From contig NZ_JAHQCX010000009.1 of assembly GCF_019042245.1 (NCBI RefSeq), positions 124,001 to 188,000 on the forward strand: 64,000 nt of DNA, written 5' to 3'. A model generated the notes under the pieces. It did not search any database, was not told the origin of the DNA, and saw only the letters and a program-made list of their open reading frames with translations. Source of the stretch: Diplocloster modestus (GTDB taxonomy: Bacteria > Bacillota > Clostridia > Lachnospirales > Lachnospiraceae). Shown here one piece after another: positions 52,010 to 60,792 of this stretch (the stretch's first letter is position 1; every line of letters starts with the position of its first letter). The position numbers were made by a program, and so were the translations under genes.

Positions 52010-52669
52010 TCACAATCCTAAAATGTTTAATAATTCAATATGAGGACTGCTGATATCTGCCTGAAATACATCGATCTCATTCAATTTTGCACATCGGTCG
52101 GAATAAGCCGGAAAAAGGAATCCACACTCCGGCTTCTCCGGCTCATAATCGCCTTTCAGTGGGCAGATGGCACAGACCATATATTCAAATACTTCTTCTG
52201 ATTCCCACAATCTTTCATGATCGGACGCTTTAGCCGGGATATCATACCGGTCATGAAATACCAAAACTGCATAATCATGATCCGCCTGATAGCTTTCAGC
52301 GATCAAATCATAAAAGGTTTCCATCAATACATCATCCTTCAGACCACAAGTTTTCAGTGCCATGAGAAGCTGCCACATGCTGCCGGGTTTCATAGAATCC
52401 TCTGGGAATCTGTATCGCTTTAAATTTTCATTTGTATTGGAAAAGGGAATCTCCTTCGCGATCGCAAGCTTCTTACCTTTTTCCACAGGCGTAAGCTTTA
52501 AAAAATTCGTATTAAATGTACCATCTATTACCCCATCAGCATCCATATAGCTTCCGGCAATCCTTGTCATAGAGTTCCTTGACAGTGTCATGCGCCTGGT
52601 TAACTCAAGCATATCTTCTCTGTTAATCATCTCTATTTTTCTCATTTTCTTATCTACATCATTCACCAT
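52010..52669 (-). CDS. DUF4317 family protein, short form
   Basis: A 219-residue protein resembling the N-terminal half of DUF4317 proteins of Clostridia (family function unknown; the usual length is near 400). Recognisable segments are the N-terminal MTRIAGSYMDADG, LMALKTCGLKDD, YAVLVFHDRYDIPAKASD and the EYMVCAICPLK stretch leading to GFLFPAYSDR, after which the usual second half is missing and a short IDVFQADISS tail ends the protein. The start has AAGGGGA 6 bases upstream. It is either a true short paralogue or a truncated gene. Confidence 0.75.
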   Translation of the reverse strand: MVNDVDKKMRKIEMINREDMLELTRRMTLSRNSMTRIAGSYMDADGVIDGTFNTNFLKLTPVEKGKKLAIAKEIPFSNTNENLKRYRFPEDSMKPGSMWQLLMALKTCGLKDDVLMETFYDLIAESYQADHDYAVLVFHDRYDIPAKASDHERLWESEEVFEYMVCAICPLKGDYEPEKPECGFLFPAYSDRCAKLNEIDVFQADISSPHIELLNILGL

Positions 52670-52899
52670 AGAATATCCCCTTGATTCCTGATTTAAAAAT
52701 TATCATTTCTGACTGTATGAAACAATTACTGTTAATTACACAGCCGCAACCCCTGGCCCCTGAACAACGTAACCAGCAATCTTGATCAGAATGATATAAG
52801 CACAGATCCCACTAAATGCACTGTAATATAAACATAGTGTACTATGTAAAATTGGCTATGTAAACCTTCATTTTATTAATATCTTATACTTCATATCTT

Positions 52900-53002
52900 G
52901 TGCTGAATATCTCGGATATTTACAATCGCTCCACTTATCTGGGCCGGCACGCGATCGCCATGGGTGGAAATGAGGAGGCTGCCCGGGTATCCGGGGTACA
53001 TG
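52900..53002 (+). pseudogene. Fragment of a sugar ABC transporter permease (RbsC/MglC type)
   Basis: In the frame beginning at 52912 the plus strand encodes SDIYNRSTYLGRHAIAMGGN followed by EEAARVSGVH, the cytoplasmic-loop signature of ribose/galactose-type permeases. Nothing coherent precedes or follows, and a terminator comes directly after. It is a fossil of a sugar ABC operon. The remainder of 52670-53173 shows nothing else. Confidence 0.75.
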
Positions 53003-53010
53003 ACATAAAG

Positions 53011-53040
53011 AGAGGGGCTGCCACCGCCCCTCTTCTTCTT
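53011..53040 (+). terminator. Terminator behind the permease fossil
   Basis: AGAGGGGC (53011-53018) pairs with GCCCCTCT (53026-53033), followed by TCTTCTT. Probably the old terminator of the lost sugar operon. Confidence 0.7.
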
Positions 53041-53173
53041 GCTCTATCCAAAATATTATTCTTTCAAATACTTTCATAGAGCTTTGCATTTCGTCAAGTT
53101 TCCTTATTGTTTACATAAATATTTTACGTAAACTTATATGCCAAAATAATGAAATATATCCCAATCTGCGTAT

Positions 53174-55087
53174 CTACGACAGCTCAAACATTCCATGATA
53201 CAGCTGATAGTACCGTCCCTTCTGCCTCAGCAGATCATCATGATCTCCCCTCTCAATGATTCGGCCATTTTCTAAAACCATGATCGCGTCGGCGTTGCGT
53301 ACAGTCGAAAGCCTGTGCGCGATCACAAATACCGTCCGCCCCCGCATTAAGCGGTCCATTCCTTTTTCGATCAGTTTTTCCGTTCTGGTATCGACAGAGC
53401 TGGTCGCCTCATCCAGAATTAGTACCAGCGGGTCCGCGATCGCAGCGCGGGCAATAGACAGAAGCTGGCGCTGTCCCTGAGACAGATTCGCACCATCGCT
53501 GTGAAGCATAGTCTGATAGCCATTTGGCAGCCGTCGGATAAAGGAATCTGCATTTGCGAGCTTAGCAGCAGCTACCACTTCTTCATAGGATGCGTCCAGC
53601 TTTCCATAACGTATATTATCTTCGATCGACCCGGTGAACAAGTGGGTATCCTGCAGAACCTGGGACAGAGAATGTCTCAAATCATTCTTTCGGATCTTTT
53701 TAATATCGATCCCGTCATAGGTAATACTTCCATTCGCTATCTCATAGAAACGGTTAATCAGATTTGTAATGGTGGTTTTCCCTGCACCTGTGGAACCTAC
53801 AAACGCAATTTTCTGACCCGGTTTGGCATATAGATCTATGTCGTGAAGGATCGGCTGCCCTTTGACATATTCGAAGGTCACATCATGGAAACGGACATCA
53901 CCGTGCATTGGCCGGAGCACAAAGCTGCCGTCCGGCTGCGGACATTTCCATGCCCACTGCTCATCTTCTCTGTCCTGCAATATATTGTCTTTATCGGAAA
54001 CCGGTACTCTTTCGTCAGATGAGATACGATATTCGGTCAAAGATCCGTCCGGCTGTGTGCGTACCTGAGCCAGTGTGATTTCGCCCCGGTCCAGTTCCTC
54101 CGACTCTTCCATCACTTCGAAGATCCGTTCCGCACCGGAGATCGTCGCCATGATAAAATTCATCTGCTGTGTGAATTGGTTGATGGGCATCGCTGTCTGC
54201 CTCACATAGACCAGATAACTGGAGAGGCTTCCCAGGTCCATCAGGCCGCTGATGGCAAACAGCCCGCCGATACAAGCCGATACCGCGTAATTCAGATAAG
54301 AAATACTGACCACCACCGGAACCATCCGGCCTCCATGGGTCAATGCCGATGTGGAAGCTTTGCGCAGTTCCTCATTTCTGCGTCTGAACTCTTCCATATT
54401 CTTTTCTTCATGGTTAAAGACCTTTACCACCTTAGCGCCTTCCACCATCTCTTCGATAAATCCGTTCAGGTTTCCCAGATACTTTTGCTGTTCATTAAAA
54501 TGCTGCTGGCTCTTTTTACTGCTGTAGCGGATAAATGCAAACATACAGATAAACGCGATAAATACGATCAGAGACAATCTGGCGTTCAGTACCACGATCA
54601 TAACCAAAGTGCCAACCGTGATAATAAAGCTCTGGATAATCATCGTAAAGCTGTTGTTTAAGCCTTCCTGAACCGTATCCATATCATTTGTAAACCGGGA
54701 CATCAGTTCACCGTGAGTCTTTGCATCAAAATAAGCGACCGGAAGCTTCTGGGTCTTATGGAACAGATCACTTCGGATCTCCTTTACCACCTGCTGTGCG
54801 GTTTTAACCATCAACTGTGTGTAACCTAACGTGCACAGCGCCCCCGCAAGATAGATGGCTCCCATGAACAGCAGCATTCGGATCAGTCCCGGGACATTGC
54901 CGGGTACGATATATTGATTGATGACCGGCTTCAGCAGATAGGTACCATATATATTAGCCAGGGCGGATATGACTACCATCACAGTCACGGCCAGGAATGC
55001 GGTCAGGTGCCTGCGCAGATACCGGAACAGAAGTTTCAGAGTCTTGCGGACATTTTTTGGCTTTTTATACGCGACTAATTTGGCCAT
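53174..55087 (-). CDS. ABC exporter subunit with canonical ATPase site
   Basis: A 637-residue half-transporter: six membrane helices (about 20-320) and an ATP-binding domain (about 395-630). Between them lies a roughly 50-residue acidic insert containing a repeated QPDGS motif, typical of the long partner in these pairs. Walker A is GSTGAGKTT, signature NLSQGQ, Walker B LILDEATSSVD with the catalytic Glu, and the switch His is in IAHRLST. The start is the ATG at 55087 (AAGGAGCGG upstream), overlapping the partner gene by 23 bases. With the 582-residue partner it should form a heterodimeric multidrug-type exporter. Confidence 0.93.
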   Translation of the reverse strand: MAKLVAYKKPKNVRKTLKLLFRYLRRHLTAFLAVTVMVVISALANIYGTYLLKPVINQYIVPGNVPGLIRMLLFMGAIYLAGALCTLGYTQLMVKTAQQVVKEIRSDLFHKTQKLPVAYFDAKTHGELMSRFTNDMDTVQEGLNNSFTMIIQSFIITVGTLVMIVVLNARLSLIVFIAFICMFAFIRYSSKKSQQHFNEQQKYLGNLNGFIEEMVEGAKVVKVFNHEEKNMEEFRRRNEELRKASTSALTHGGRMVPVVVSISYLNYAVSACIGGLFAISGLMDLGSLSSYLVYVRQTAMPINQFTQQMNFIMATISGAERIFEVMEESEELDRGEITLAQVRTQPDGSLTEYRISSDERVPVSDKDNILQDREDEQWAWKCPQPDGSFVLRPMHGDVRFHDVTFEYVKGQPILHDIDLYAKPGQKIAFVGSTGAGKTTITNLINRFYEIANGSITYDGIDIKKIRKNDLRHSLSQVLQDTHLFTGSIEDNIRYGKLDASYEEVVAAAKLANADSFIRRLPNGYQTMLHSDGANLSQGQRQLLSIARAAIADPLVLILDEATSSVDTRTEKLIEKGMDRLMRGRTVFVIAHRLSTVRNADAIMVLENGRIIERGDHDDLLRQKGRYYQLYHGMFELS

Positions 55088-56813
55088 TCTCTTCCGCTCC
55101 TTCCTGCTGGGAATAATATATTTCCTGGTAGATCGGGTTCGCAGCGCACAATGTTTCGTGTGTTCCCACCGCGTTGATTTCCCCGTCTTCCAGCACGATA
55201 ATCTGATCCGCATGTTTTACCGAACTGATACGCTGGGCGATTATGATTTTCGTTGTATTTTTTAGCTCCTGGTTAAGCCCCTTGCGGATTTTCTGTTCCG
55301 TCGCGGTATCCACAGCACTGGTAGAGTCATCCAGAATAAGAATCCTGGGCTTTTTCAGCAGGGCTCTGGCAATACACAGACGCTGTTTCTGCCCTCCGGA
55401 TACATTGACGCCCCCCTGTCCCAGATCGGTGTAAAGCCCCTTCGGCATTTTATTTATAAATTCATCCGCGCAGGCGACCTCACAGGCTCTTAAAAGTTCC
55501 GCGTCATCCGCGCTCTCATTTCCCCATTTCAGATTATCCCGTATTGATCCGGAGAACAGGGTATTGCGCTGCAATACCATCCCGATCGCATCCCTCAGAT
55601 GCTGCATGGGATATTCCCTCACATCAATTCCATCGATTTTCACGGAGCCTTCTGTCACTTCATAAAGTCTGGGAATCAGCTGAACCAATGTAGATTTGGC
55701 GGCACCGGTACCTCCGATAATCCCAATCGTCTGTCCCGCTTTCATGTGCAAATCGATATTTTTCAGAACATATTCCTTCGCATCCGGCTTATATTTGAAA
55801 CTGACATTCTCGAAATCCACGTCTCCCCGTCTGACTTCGATCTCTCTTACGTTCTCGTCCGTAATTTCGCTTTTTTCCTCCAGAACCTCCTCGATCCGTA
55901 CCGCGCTGGTGATACTTCTGGTCAGCATCATAAATACATTTGAGAGCATCATGAGTGAATTCAAAATCTGTAATACATAGCTTAGGAAACCCGTCAGAGC
56001 CCCAACCTGCATCCCCCCGATCGTAATCAGATTACCGCCGAACCAGAGGATAGCGATGATCGTCCCGTACATGACAAATTGAAAACACGGCATATTCAAT
56101 ACCGCATAATGAAAAGCTTTTTCACTGGCAGACTGCAGTTCTTCATTCACATCACGGAACTTCCGGATCTCATGATCCCCGCTGACGAAAGACTTCACCA
56201 CCCGGATGGCGATCAGATTCTCCTGGACTGTCCGGTTCACCAGGTCCACGGCCCGCTGCATCTTTCCGTACATGGGCCGCAGACGGCGAATGATGAGTAC
56301 CAGCGCAATGCCCAATACCGGGAGTGCCACCACAAAGATCAGGGCCAGTCTGGCGTTAATCCAGAAGGACATCGCCAGCGCGATGATTAACATAAGCGGT
56401 CCCCGCACCGTGGGACGGATACCATTGCTGATCGCATTTTGTAAAATAGTAACATCACTGGTAAGCCTGGTCACCAGTGATGAGGTGGAAAACCGGTCCA
56501 TATTACCAAAAGAAAACTCCTGGAGCTTTTGGAATTCCTCTTTTCTTAATTCCGCCCCAAAACCCTGACCAGATAACGCCGCAAATTTCGCGTACAGAAT
56601 ACCCAGCACCAGGGACAACAGCGCGCAAAAGACCATCTCACCGCCTCTTCGGAAAATATAGGACAGATCCCCGTCAGCCACCCCAATATCAATAATATTG
56701 GCCATCAGCATCGGAATAATCAGTTCAAAAGTGGTTTCCAATACTACGCAGATACAGCTGATAAACAGATATTTCTTATAGTTATGAAAATATTTTAAGT
56801 AACGCCGAAGCAC
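55065..56813 (-). CDS. ABC exporter subunit with degenerate ATPase site
   Basis: A 582-residue half-transporter with six membrane helices (about 15-300) and an ATP-binding domain (about 335-570). Walker A is GGTGAAKST and the signature VSGGQ is intact, but the Walker B catalytic Glu is replaced by Asp (LILDDSTSAVD) and the switch His by Gln (IIAQRIS). The same two changes mark the non-hydrolysing partner in heterodimeric exporters such as TM287/288. The start is a GTG at 56813 with AAGGGGAAG upstream. The operon is marR - this gene - its partner. Confidence 0.93.
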   Translation of the reverse strand: MLRRYLKYFHNYKKYLFISCICVVLETTFELIIPMLMANIIDIGVADGDLSYIFRRGGEMVFCALLSLVLGILYAKFAALSGQGFGAELRKEEFQKLQEFSFGNMDRFSTSSLVTRLTSDVTILQNAISNGIRPTVRGPLMLIIALAMSFWINARLALIFVVALPVLGIALVLIIRRLRPMYGKMQRAVDLVNRTVQENLIAIRVVKSFVSGDHEIRKFRDVNEELQSASEKAFHYAVLNMPCFQFVMYGTIIAILWFGGNLITIGGMQVGALTGFLSYVLQILNSLMMLSNVFMMLTRSITSAVRIEEVLEEKSEITDENVREIEVRRGDVDFENVSFKYKPDAKEYVLKNIDLHMKAGQTIGIIGGTGAAKSTLVQLIPRLYEVTEGSVKIDGIDVREYPMQHLRDAIGMVLQRNTLFSGSIRDNLKWGNESADDAELLRACEVACADEFINKMPKGLYTDLGQGGVNVSGGQKQRLCIARALLKKPRILILDDSTSAVDTATEQKIRKGLNQELKNTTKIIIAQRISSVKHADQIIVLEDGEINAVGTHETLCAANPIYQEIYYSQQEGAEENGQISRV

Positions 56814-56861
56814 AGCTCTCTTCCCCTTTCCATATTCATTTTCATAAGATCGGAAAATATA

Positions 56862-57299
56862 TTATGTGAGTATCCTCCCTGTCAGGTTTTCATACATTCT
56901 GCACAGGTAATCTTTAAACTGCCGTTCTTCTTCCGGGGTAAATCCATGCAAGCTCACTGCGTCTATGCTCCTGCAGATCTCATCCCAAGCGGCCAGACGC
57001 AGCGCTCCTTCCTCCGTAAGTACGATTCGAAACGCCCTGCGGTTTTCTTTTCGATCCTCCCGTTTCACCAACCCGTTTTTTTCCATTGTATCCAGCATTT
57101 TAGATATGGTAGCCGGTTCCACATCGCAATAAGCGGCCAGATCCTTCTGCATACATTCCGTATGTTCTGAAAGATACTGCAATACCTTGGGCTGCCCCAC
57201 AGACAGCCCGATCCCGGACAGTTTCGGCCTGATCTTATTACGCTGTGCGCGAAACGTCTTAAATATCAACAAATGAAGGGAATCCCTTATACGATTCAT
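56862..57299 (-). CDS. MarR family transcriptional regulator
   Basis: A 145-residue winged-helix regulator of the MarR family (HTH about 45-105, MQKDLAAYCDVEPATISKMLDTMEKNGLVKREDRKENRR over the recognition helix and wing). The start is the ATG at 57299, with GAGAGG about 10 bases upstream; an ATG 18 bases earlier has no site. It begins the operon with the two ABC exporter genes and probably represses them and itself. A perfect palindrome lies at 57336-57347. Confidence 0.9.
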   Translation of the reverse strand: MNRIRDSLHLLIFKTFRAQRNKIRPKLSGIGLSVGQPKVLQYLSEHTECMQKDLAAYCDVEPATISKMLDTMEKNGLVKREDRKENRRAFRIVLTEEGALRLAAWDEICRSIDAVSLHGFTPEEERQFKDYLCRMYENLTGRILT

Positions 57300-57335
57300 A
57301 TATATGCATCCTCTCATAAATTAGCAACCTAATTA

Positions 57336-57347
57336 TTAGTATACTAA
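57336..57347. promoter_or_regulatory. Candidate MarR operator
   Basis: TTAGTATACTAA is a perfect 12-bp palindrome 37 bases upstream of the marR start, followed on the minus strand by another TTAG...CTAA-like pair. Size and place suit a MarR-type site. Confidence 0.5.
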
Positions 57348-57449
57348 CTAACAGATTATGTGTAAAGCCCTAATCTAACCATTCTGCTTATCAGAGCGGG
57401 ACATTTTCATCGACAGACCATACAACATATATATCCTGTTATAACGCAG

Positions 57450-57514
57450 GGCTGAGAGGGGAGCGGCTTCCGGAGATTTGCCGCGCATCCCCGGAAGCCG
57501 CTCCCCTCTCAGCC
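57450..57514 (-). terminator. 24-bp perfect hairpin after ktrA
   Basis: Arms 57450-57473 and 57491-57514 are perfect complements with a 17-base loop; they contain GAGAGGGGAGCGG, similar in style to the GGGGAC-type repeats at 640 and 6290. It begins 13 bases beyond ktrA and has no T-run, so it is an RNA-stabilising or partial termination structure. Confidence 0.75.
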
Positions 57515-57526
57515 CGGTCCTGGCCC

Positions 57527-58192
57527 CTACGACAGGTATTGTTCGAACCGCTTCACATTCTGTGTTTTGCCAATGACTACGATAATATCACCCTGCTGGA
57601 AACGGTAGTCCGGCCCGACTTCCGTGTCTGTGCGGCGATCATGCTCCACCGCAATGATATTGAGTCCGTAGGTTTTTCGCAGATCCAGCTCCAGGACGGT
57701 CTTGCCGGCGATTACCTGGGTGATGCTGATTTCTGTGATCTCCACATCATTGTTTAGATTGATATAATCCAGAATATTGTTGGTTAAGAGCCGCTTGGCC
57801 AGACGCAGCGCCATATCCCGCTCCGGGTATACTACTTCGGCGCCTATTTTTTCCAGCACCTCGCCCTGTTCCGGGCTGATGGCTTTGGCGATTACCCGCG
57901 GCACTCCCAGACTTACTACATTTAATGTGGTTAGAATGCTGGTATCTATTTTCTCACCGATACAGACTACGACAGTATCACAGTTCTGGATTCCAATCTC
58001 CTCTAATACTTCTCGGCTCAGGTCCTCGGAGACAAAGGCGCTTTCCGTATACTGCCGAAGTTCCTTTACCTTGCTCTCCATGTGATCGATTACGACCACC
58101 TCCTTACCGGCTTCCGCTAGGGTCTTGGCCAGTGCGGTTCCAAACCTTCCCAATCCGATAATACCATATGAATAAGTCTCTTTTCCTTTCAT
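57527..58192 (-). CDS. ktrA: Potassium channel regulatory subunit KtrA/TrkA
   Basis: Cytoplasmic ring-forming subunit that gates the KtrB potassium channel. The 221 residues have an N-terminal RCK/TrkA_N Rossmann domain (GIIGLGRFGTALAKTL, with the acidic VVVIDHMES end of strand 2 for NAD/ATP) and a C-terminal TrkA_C domain (about 140-220), where c-di-AMP binds in some homologues. The start is the ATG at 58192, as GAAAGGA is then 9 bases upstream; an ATG nine bases earlier is too near the site. It follows ktrB by 46 bases. Confidence 0.94.
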   Translation of the reverse strand: MKGKETYSYGIIGLGRFGTALAKTLAEAGKEVVVIDHMESKVKELRQYTESAFVSEDLSREVLEEIGIQNCDTVVVCIGEKIDTSILTTLNVVSLGVPRVIAKAISPEQGEVLEKIGAEVVYPERDMALRLAKRLLTNNILDYINLNNDVEITEISITQVIAGKTVLELDLRKTYGLNIIAVEHDRRTDTEVGPDYRFQQGDIIVVIGKTQNVKRFEQYLS

Positions 58193-58238
58193 CTCATACA
58201 TTCCTTTCCATTTTGTTTATTGCTATGGGCATTGTTCT

Positions 58239-59534
58239 TTAACCGATTGTAATCATCTCTTCGGTATATCTGACATTGGAGGTGGTCTTGAATACCCAGA
58301 TCGAAGTGATTGTCAGGGCACCCAGCCTTCCGATAAACATTGTAAGAATTAAGATCAGCTTTCCCGCCACACCCAGATCCGGTGTAATGCCTGTGGAGAG
58401 GCCGACGGTACCGAACGCGGATGTTACCTCGAATAATATCTGAATAAAAGAATATTCCGGTTCACAGATACACAGCGCCAGTGTGCCGATGCTGACGACC
58501 AACAGGGATAAAAATGCTACGATGAAGGCTTTCGATATCACCTCGTCTGATATTTTCCTGTGAAAGGCCAGGCAATGCTGATTGGTTGCCGCACTTTTCG
58601 CCGTCAGCAGCAGGGTAAAAAGCGTAGTTGTCTTGATTCCGCCTCCGGTGGATCCAGGAGACGCACCGATGAACATCAGTATGGTCAGGACAAACAGACC
58701 CGCACTGGTAAAGGTTCCGATGGGATAGGTGGAAAAACCGGCTGTCCGGGCGGATACGCTCTGGAAAAAGGCTCCCAGCCAGCTGATATTTTCCGTACAT
58801 TTTAAAAGAACCGTTCCTATCGCCAACAAGATGACACTGGTTGTGATAACCACTTTGGAATGCAGGCACAGCTTTTTGAAGGAATGTTTCTTGATCACAT
58901 CCAGGATGACTAGAAATCCCAGGCCGCCGAATATGATCAGACCGCTGGTGATCAGATTCAGCATCACATTATTTTGATATGGAATCAGATTATGTAAGCC
59001 GCCCAGTATATCAAATCCGGAATTATTAAATGCCGCCACGGAATGGAACAAACTGATTCCCAGTGCCTGAAGCGGAGGATAATCCTGGACAAATACGATG
59101 AAGCTTAAGAAAGCTCCTGCCGCTTCAAAGCATAAGGTCATGAGCAGAATTGATTTTACCAGCCGGATCATTCCTTTGGACGTATTCATATTCATCGCTT
59201 CCCGTACCATCATCCGCCCTTTGATTCCGACCCTCTTTCCTGCCATCAGGATGAAACCAACCCCTACTGAGGTAACTCCCAGGCCCCCGATCTGTATGAG
59301 CAGCGCCACGACGGTTCGTCCGAATACGTTAAAATGATCCGCCGTATCAATGGCGATCAGCCCGGTAACACATACCGCACTGGTGGAGGTAAACAATGCG
59401 TCGATGAAAGTTACCTTTACCCCCTCATTGGCCGCACATGGCAGCATGAGCAGTACGGCCCCTAACAATATGACGCTTGCAAAGCCCAAAGTGATCAACC
59501 GCCCAGGCGACTGCTTTTTCAGAAATTGTATCAT
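58239..59534 (-). CDS. ktrB: Potassium uptake channel subunit KtrB/TrkH
   Basis: Membrane pore for sodium-coupled potassium uptake. The 431-residue protein has four M1-P-M2 repeats; the selectivity loops show TSAVCVTGL, FNNSGFDI, ARTAGFST and AFGTVGLSTG, each with the conserved Gly. I take the ATG at 59534, with AAGGGGAG 9 bases upstream; a GTG three codons earlier is in frame. The transcript starts at about 59727 and has a roughly 190-base leader with a terminator and a small ORF. Confidence 0.95.
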   Translation of the reverse strand: MIQFLKKQSPGRLITLGFASVILLGAVLLMLPCAANEGVKVTFIDALFTSTSAVCVTGLIAIDTADHFNVFGRTVVALLIQIGGLGVTSVGVGFILMAGKRVGIKGRMMVREAMNMNTSKGMIRLVKSILLMTLCFEAAGAFLSFIVFVQDYPPLQALGISLFHSVAAFNNSGFDILGGLHNLIPYQNNVMLNLITSGLIIFGGLGFLVILDVIKKHSFKKLCLHSKVVITTSVILLAIGTVLLKCTENISWLGAFFQSVSARTAGFSTYPIGTFTSAGLFVLTILMFIGASPGSTGGGIKTTTLFTLLLTAKSAATNQHCLAFHRKISDEVISKAFIVAFLSLLVVSIGTLALCICEPEYSFIQILFEVTSAFGTVGLSTGITPDLGVAGKLILILTMFIGRLGALTITSIWVFKTTSNVRYTEEMITIG

Positions 59535-59555
59535 TGATGTCACTCCCCTTTATTT

Positions 59556-59714
59556 CTAATTCCTCGTAAAACTTTTGGCACACAAAAAGGCATGACTCAT
59601 GCGTTTGTTCCAGCACAGTCTATGCCTGTAAAATACATGTAAGAATATGAAGTTATCGTCCGGGTCCGCTTCACAATCCACCTGTTCCATGGCGCTTCTT
59701 TCCAATGCATTCAT
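59556..59714 (-). CDS. Possible small ORF in the ktrB leader
   Basis: An ATG at 59714 opens a 52-codon frame that ends at TAG at 59556, 22 bases before the ktrB start. It begins MNALERSAMEQVD and has an acidic first half and a His/Cys/Trp-rich second half (RHRLCWNKRMSHAF). There is no clear Shine-Dalgarno sequence, only AGCTCC nearby. The frame covers the whole leader terminator, so translation of it would interfere with that hairpin. Low confidence that it is translated. Confidence 0.3.
   Translation of the reverse strand: MNALERSAMEQVDCEADPDDNFIFLHVFYRHRLCWNKRMSHAFLCAKSFTRN
59584..59626 (-). terminator. Leader terminator/attenuator upstream of ktrB
   Basis: On the minus strand GGCATAGACT pairs with AGTC-ATGCC (one bulge), followed by TTTTTGTG. 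It lies between promoter and ktrB, so transcription into the operon can be attenuated. Confidence 0.65.
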
Positions 59715-59733
59715 TTTTTGGAGCTATATGCGT

Positions 59734-59762
59734 ATTATATGCATGGTCCTTGCAGCCGTCAA
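59734..59762 (-). promoter_or_regulatory. Promoter of ktrBA
   Basis: Minus-strand TTGACG (59757-59762) and TATAAT (59734-59739), 17 bases apart. Confidence 0.85.
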
Positions 59763-59823
59763 CTGCGGAACAGTAAAATTAACATTTTCTTAGCGATTCT
59801 TAACTTGTCTTAACCGCGGAATC

Positions 59824-60726
59824 TCATTTTTCCAGATAACATAAGGTGACTTTCCACTCGTCATTGATCTTCATTACCTCCAGGCCAAGATAATCGGCAC
59901 TGTCGCTTCCCTTTAACTGCCACTGATATTGTACGCGGACAGGTTGGTCAGACAGGTCCTCCGGATCCCATTTCAAAACCATATAAGCGAGATCCTCTGA
60001 AATATCCTCCGGATATACCTCGATCTCCTCTTCCGCAATCACGGAGTATTGCGCGGCCTCTTTCGGATCGGAACGAAAATAGGCATTTGCAAAATTTTGT
60101 ACTACAGTTTGGAATTGAACACTTTCCACCGCGTTTAGGCTGTCCTGCGGTTGATCCAAATTCATATCTTCCGGATGTTCTGTCTTGGGCCTTTCTATCC
60201 CCGAATTGCCAGGATCGAATTCACTTAATACCATATTACCTGTTTCGCTCCCTCCTGAGTCCAGGTAACCTGAACCCGTTTTACCGGAATCCAGGTTACC
60301 GATTCCCTTAGTATCAAAATGATAGAAATAGAGGTAACCACATAACAACAGGACGAACATACAACCGGCAGTGAAGAATATCCGGCTTTTCTTCCCAGGC
60401 ATTTTCTGCTTCTCCGCGCTGCTGCGCCTGGCATAGTCCTCCTCCCGGATGTCTTGTGAATTTTCGCTTATCCCTGTCGCCTCACTGTCAAACGGCCCTT
60501 CCATACTAGCGGGTTCAGCCGTCCGATCGGCTTCCCCATTCCCGATAAGCTCATCAAAAGAAATATGAAACAGTTTAGCCAGCGCGATCAAATTTCCCAT
60601 ATCCGGCCTGGACAGGCCGGTTTCCCATTTGGATACGGCCTGCCTGCTGACACCCAACTGTTCCGCCAACCTTTCCTGTGAATATCCGTTTCGCTCCCGC
60701 AGATTTTTGATTTTTTCTCCCAGCAT
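59824..60726 (-). CDS. Membrane-anchored XRE family regulator
   Basis: A 300-residue protein with an N-terminal XRE helix-turn-helix (about 5-60, SQERLAEQLGVSRQAVSKWETG), an acidic linker, one membrane segment (about 115-135), a Gly/Asp/Ser-rich spacer and an outer C-terminal domain (about 200-300) with an NTF2-like or DUF4829-like pattern ending in NDEWKVTLCYL. An outside sensor joined to an inside DNA-binding domain is a common Clostridial arrangement. AAGGAG lies 9 bases before the ATG. Target genes are unknown. Confidence 0.85.
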   Translation of the reverse strand: MLGEKIKNLRERNGYSQERLAEQLGVSRQAVSKWETGLSRPDMGNLIALAKLFHISFDELIGNGEADRTAEPASMEGPFDSEATGISENSQDIREEDYARRSSAEKQKMPGKKSRIFFTAGCMFVLLLCGYLYFYHFDTKGIGNLDSGKTGSGYLDSGGSETGNMVLSEFDPGNSGIERPKTEHPEDMNLDQPQDSLNAVESVQFQTVVQNFANAYFRSDPKEAAQYSVIAEEEIEVYPEDISEDLAYMVLKWDPEDLSDQPVRVQYQWQLKGSDSADYLGLEVMKINDEWKVTLCYLEK

Positions 60727-60792
60727 GATCTTCGCTCCTTCCTGTTGGTCTGATCATACCAGACATACCCGCAACTTTCTACCAACTACCTG

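Noticed and set aside
59556..59740. ydaO-type c-di-AMP riboswitch before ktrB
   Set aside because: Expected for such genes, but the conserved ydaO core could not be recognised, so only a leader and terminator are claimed.
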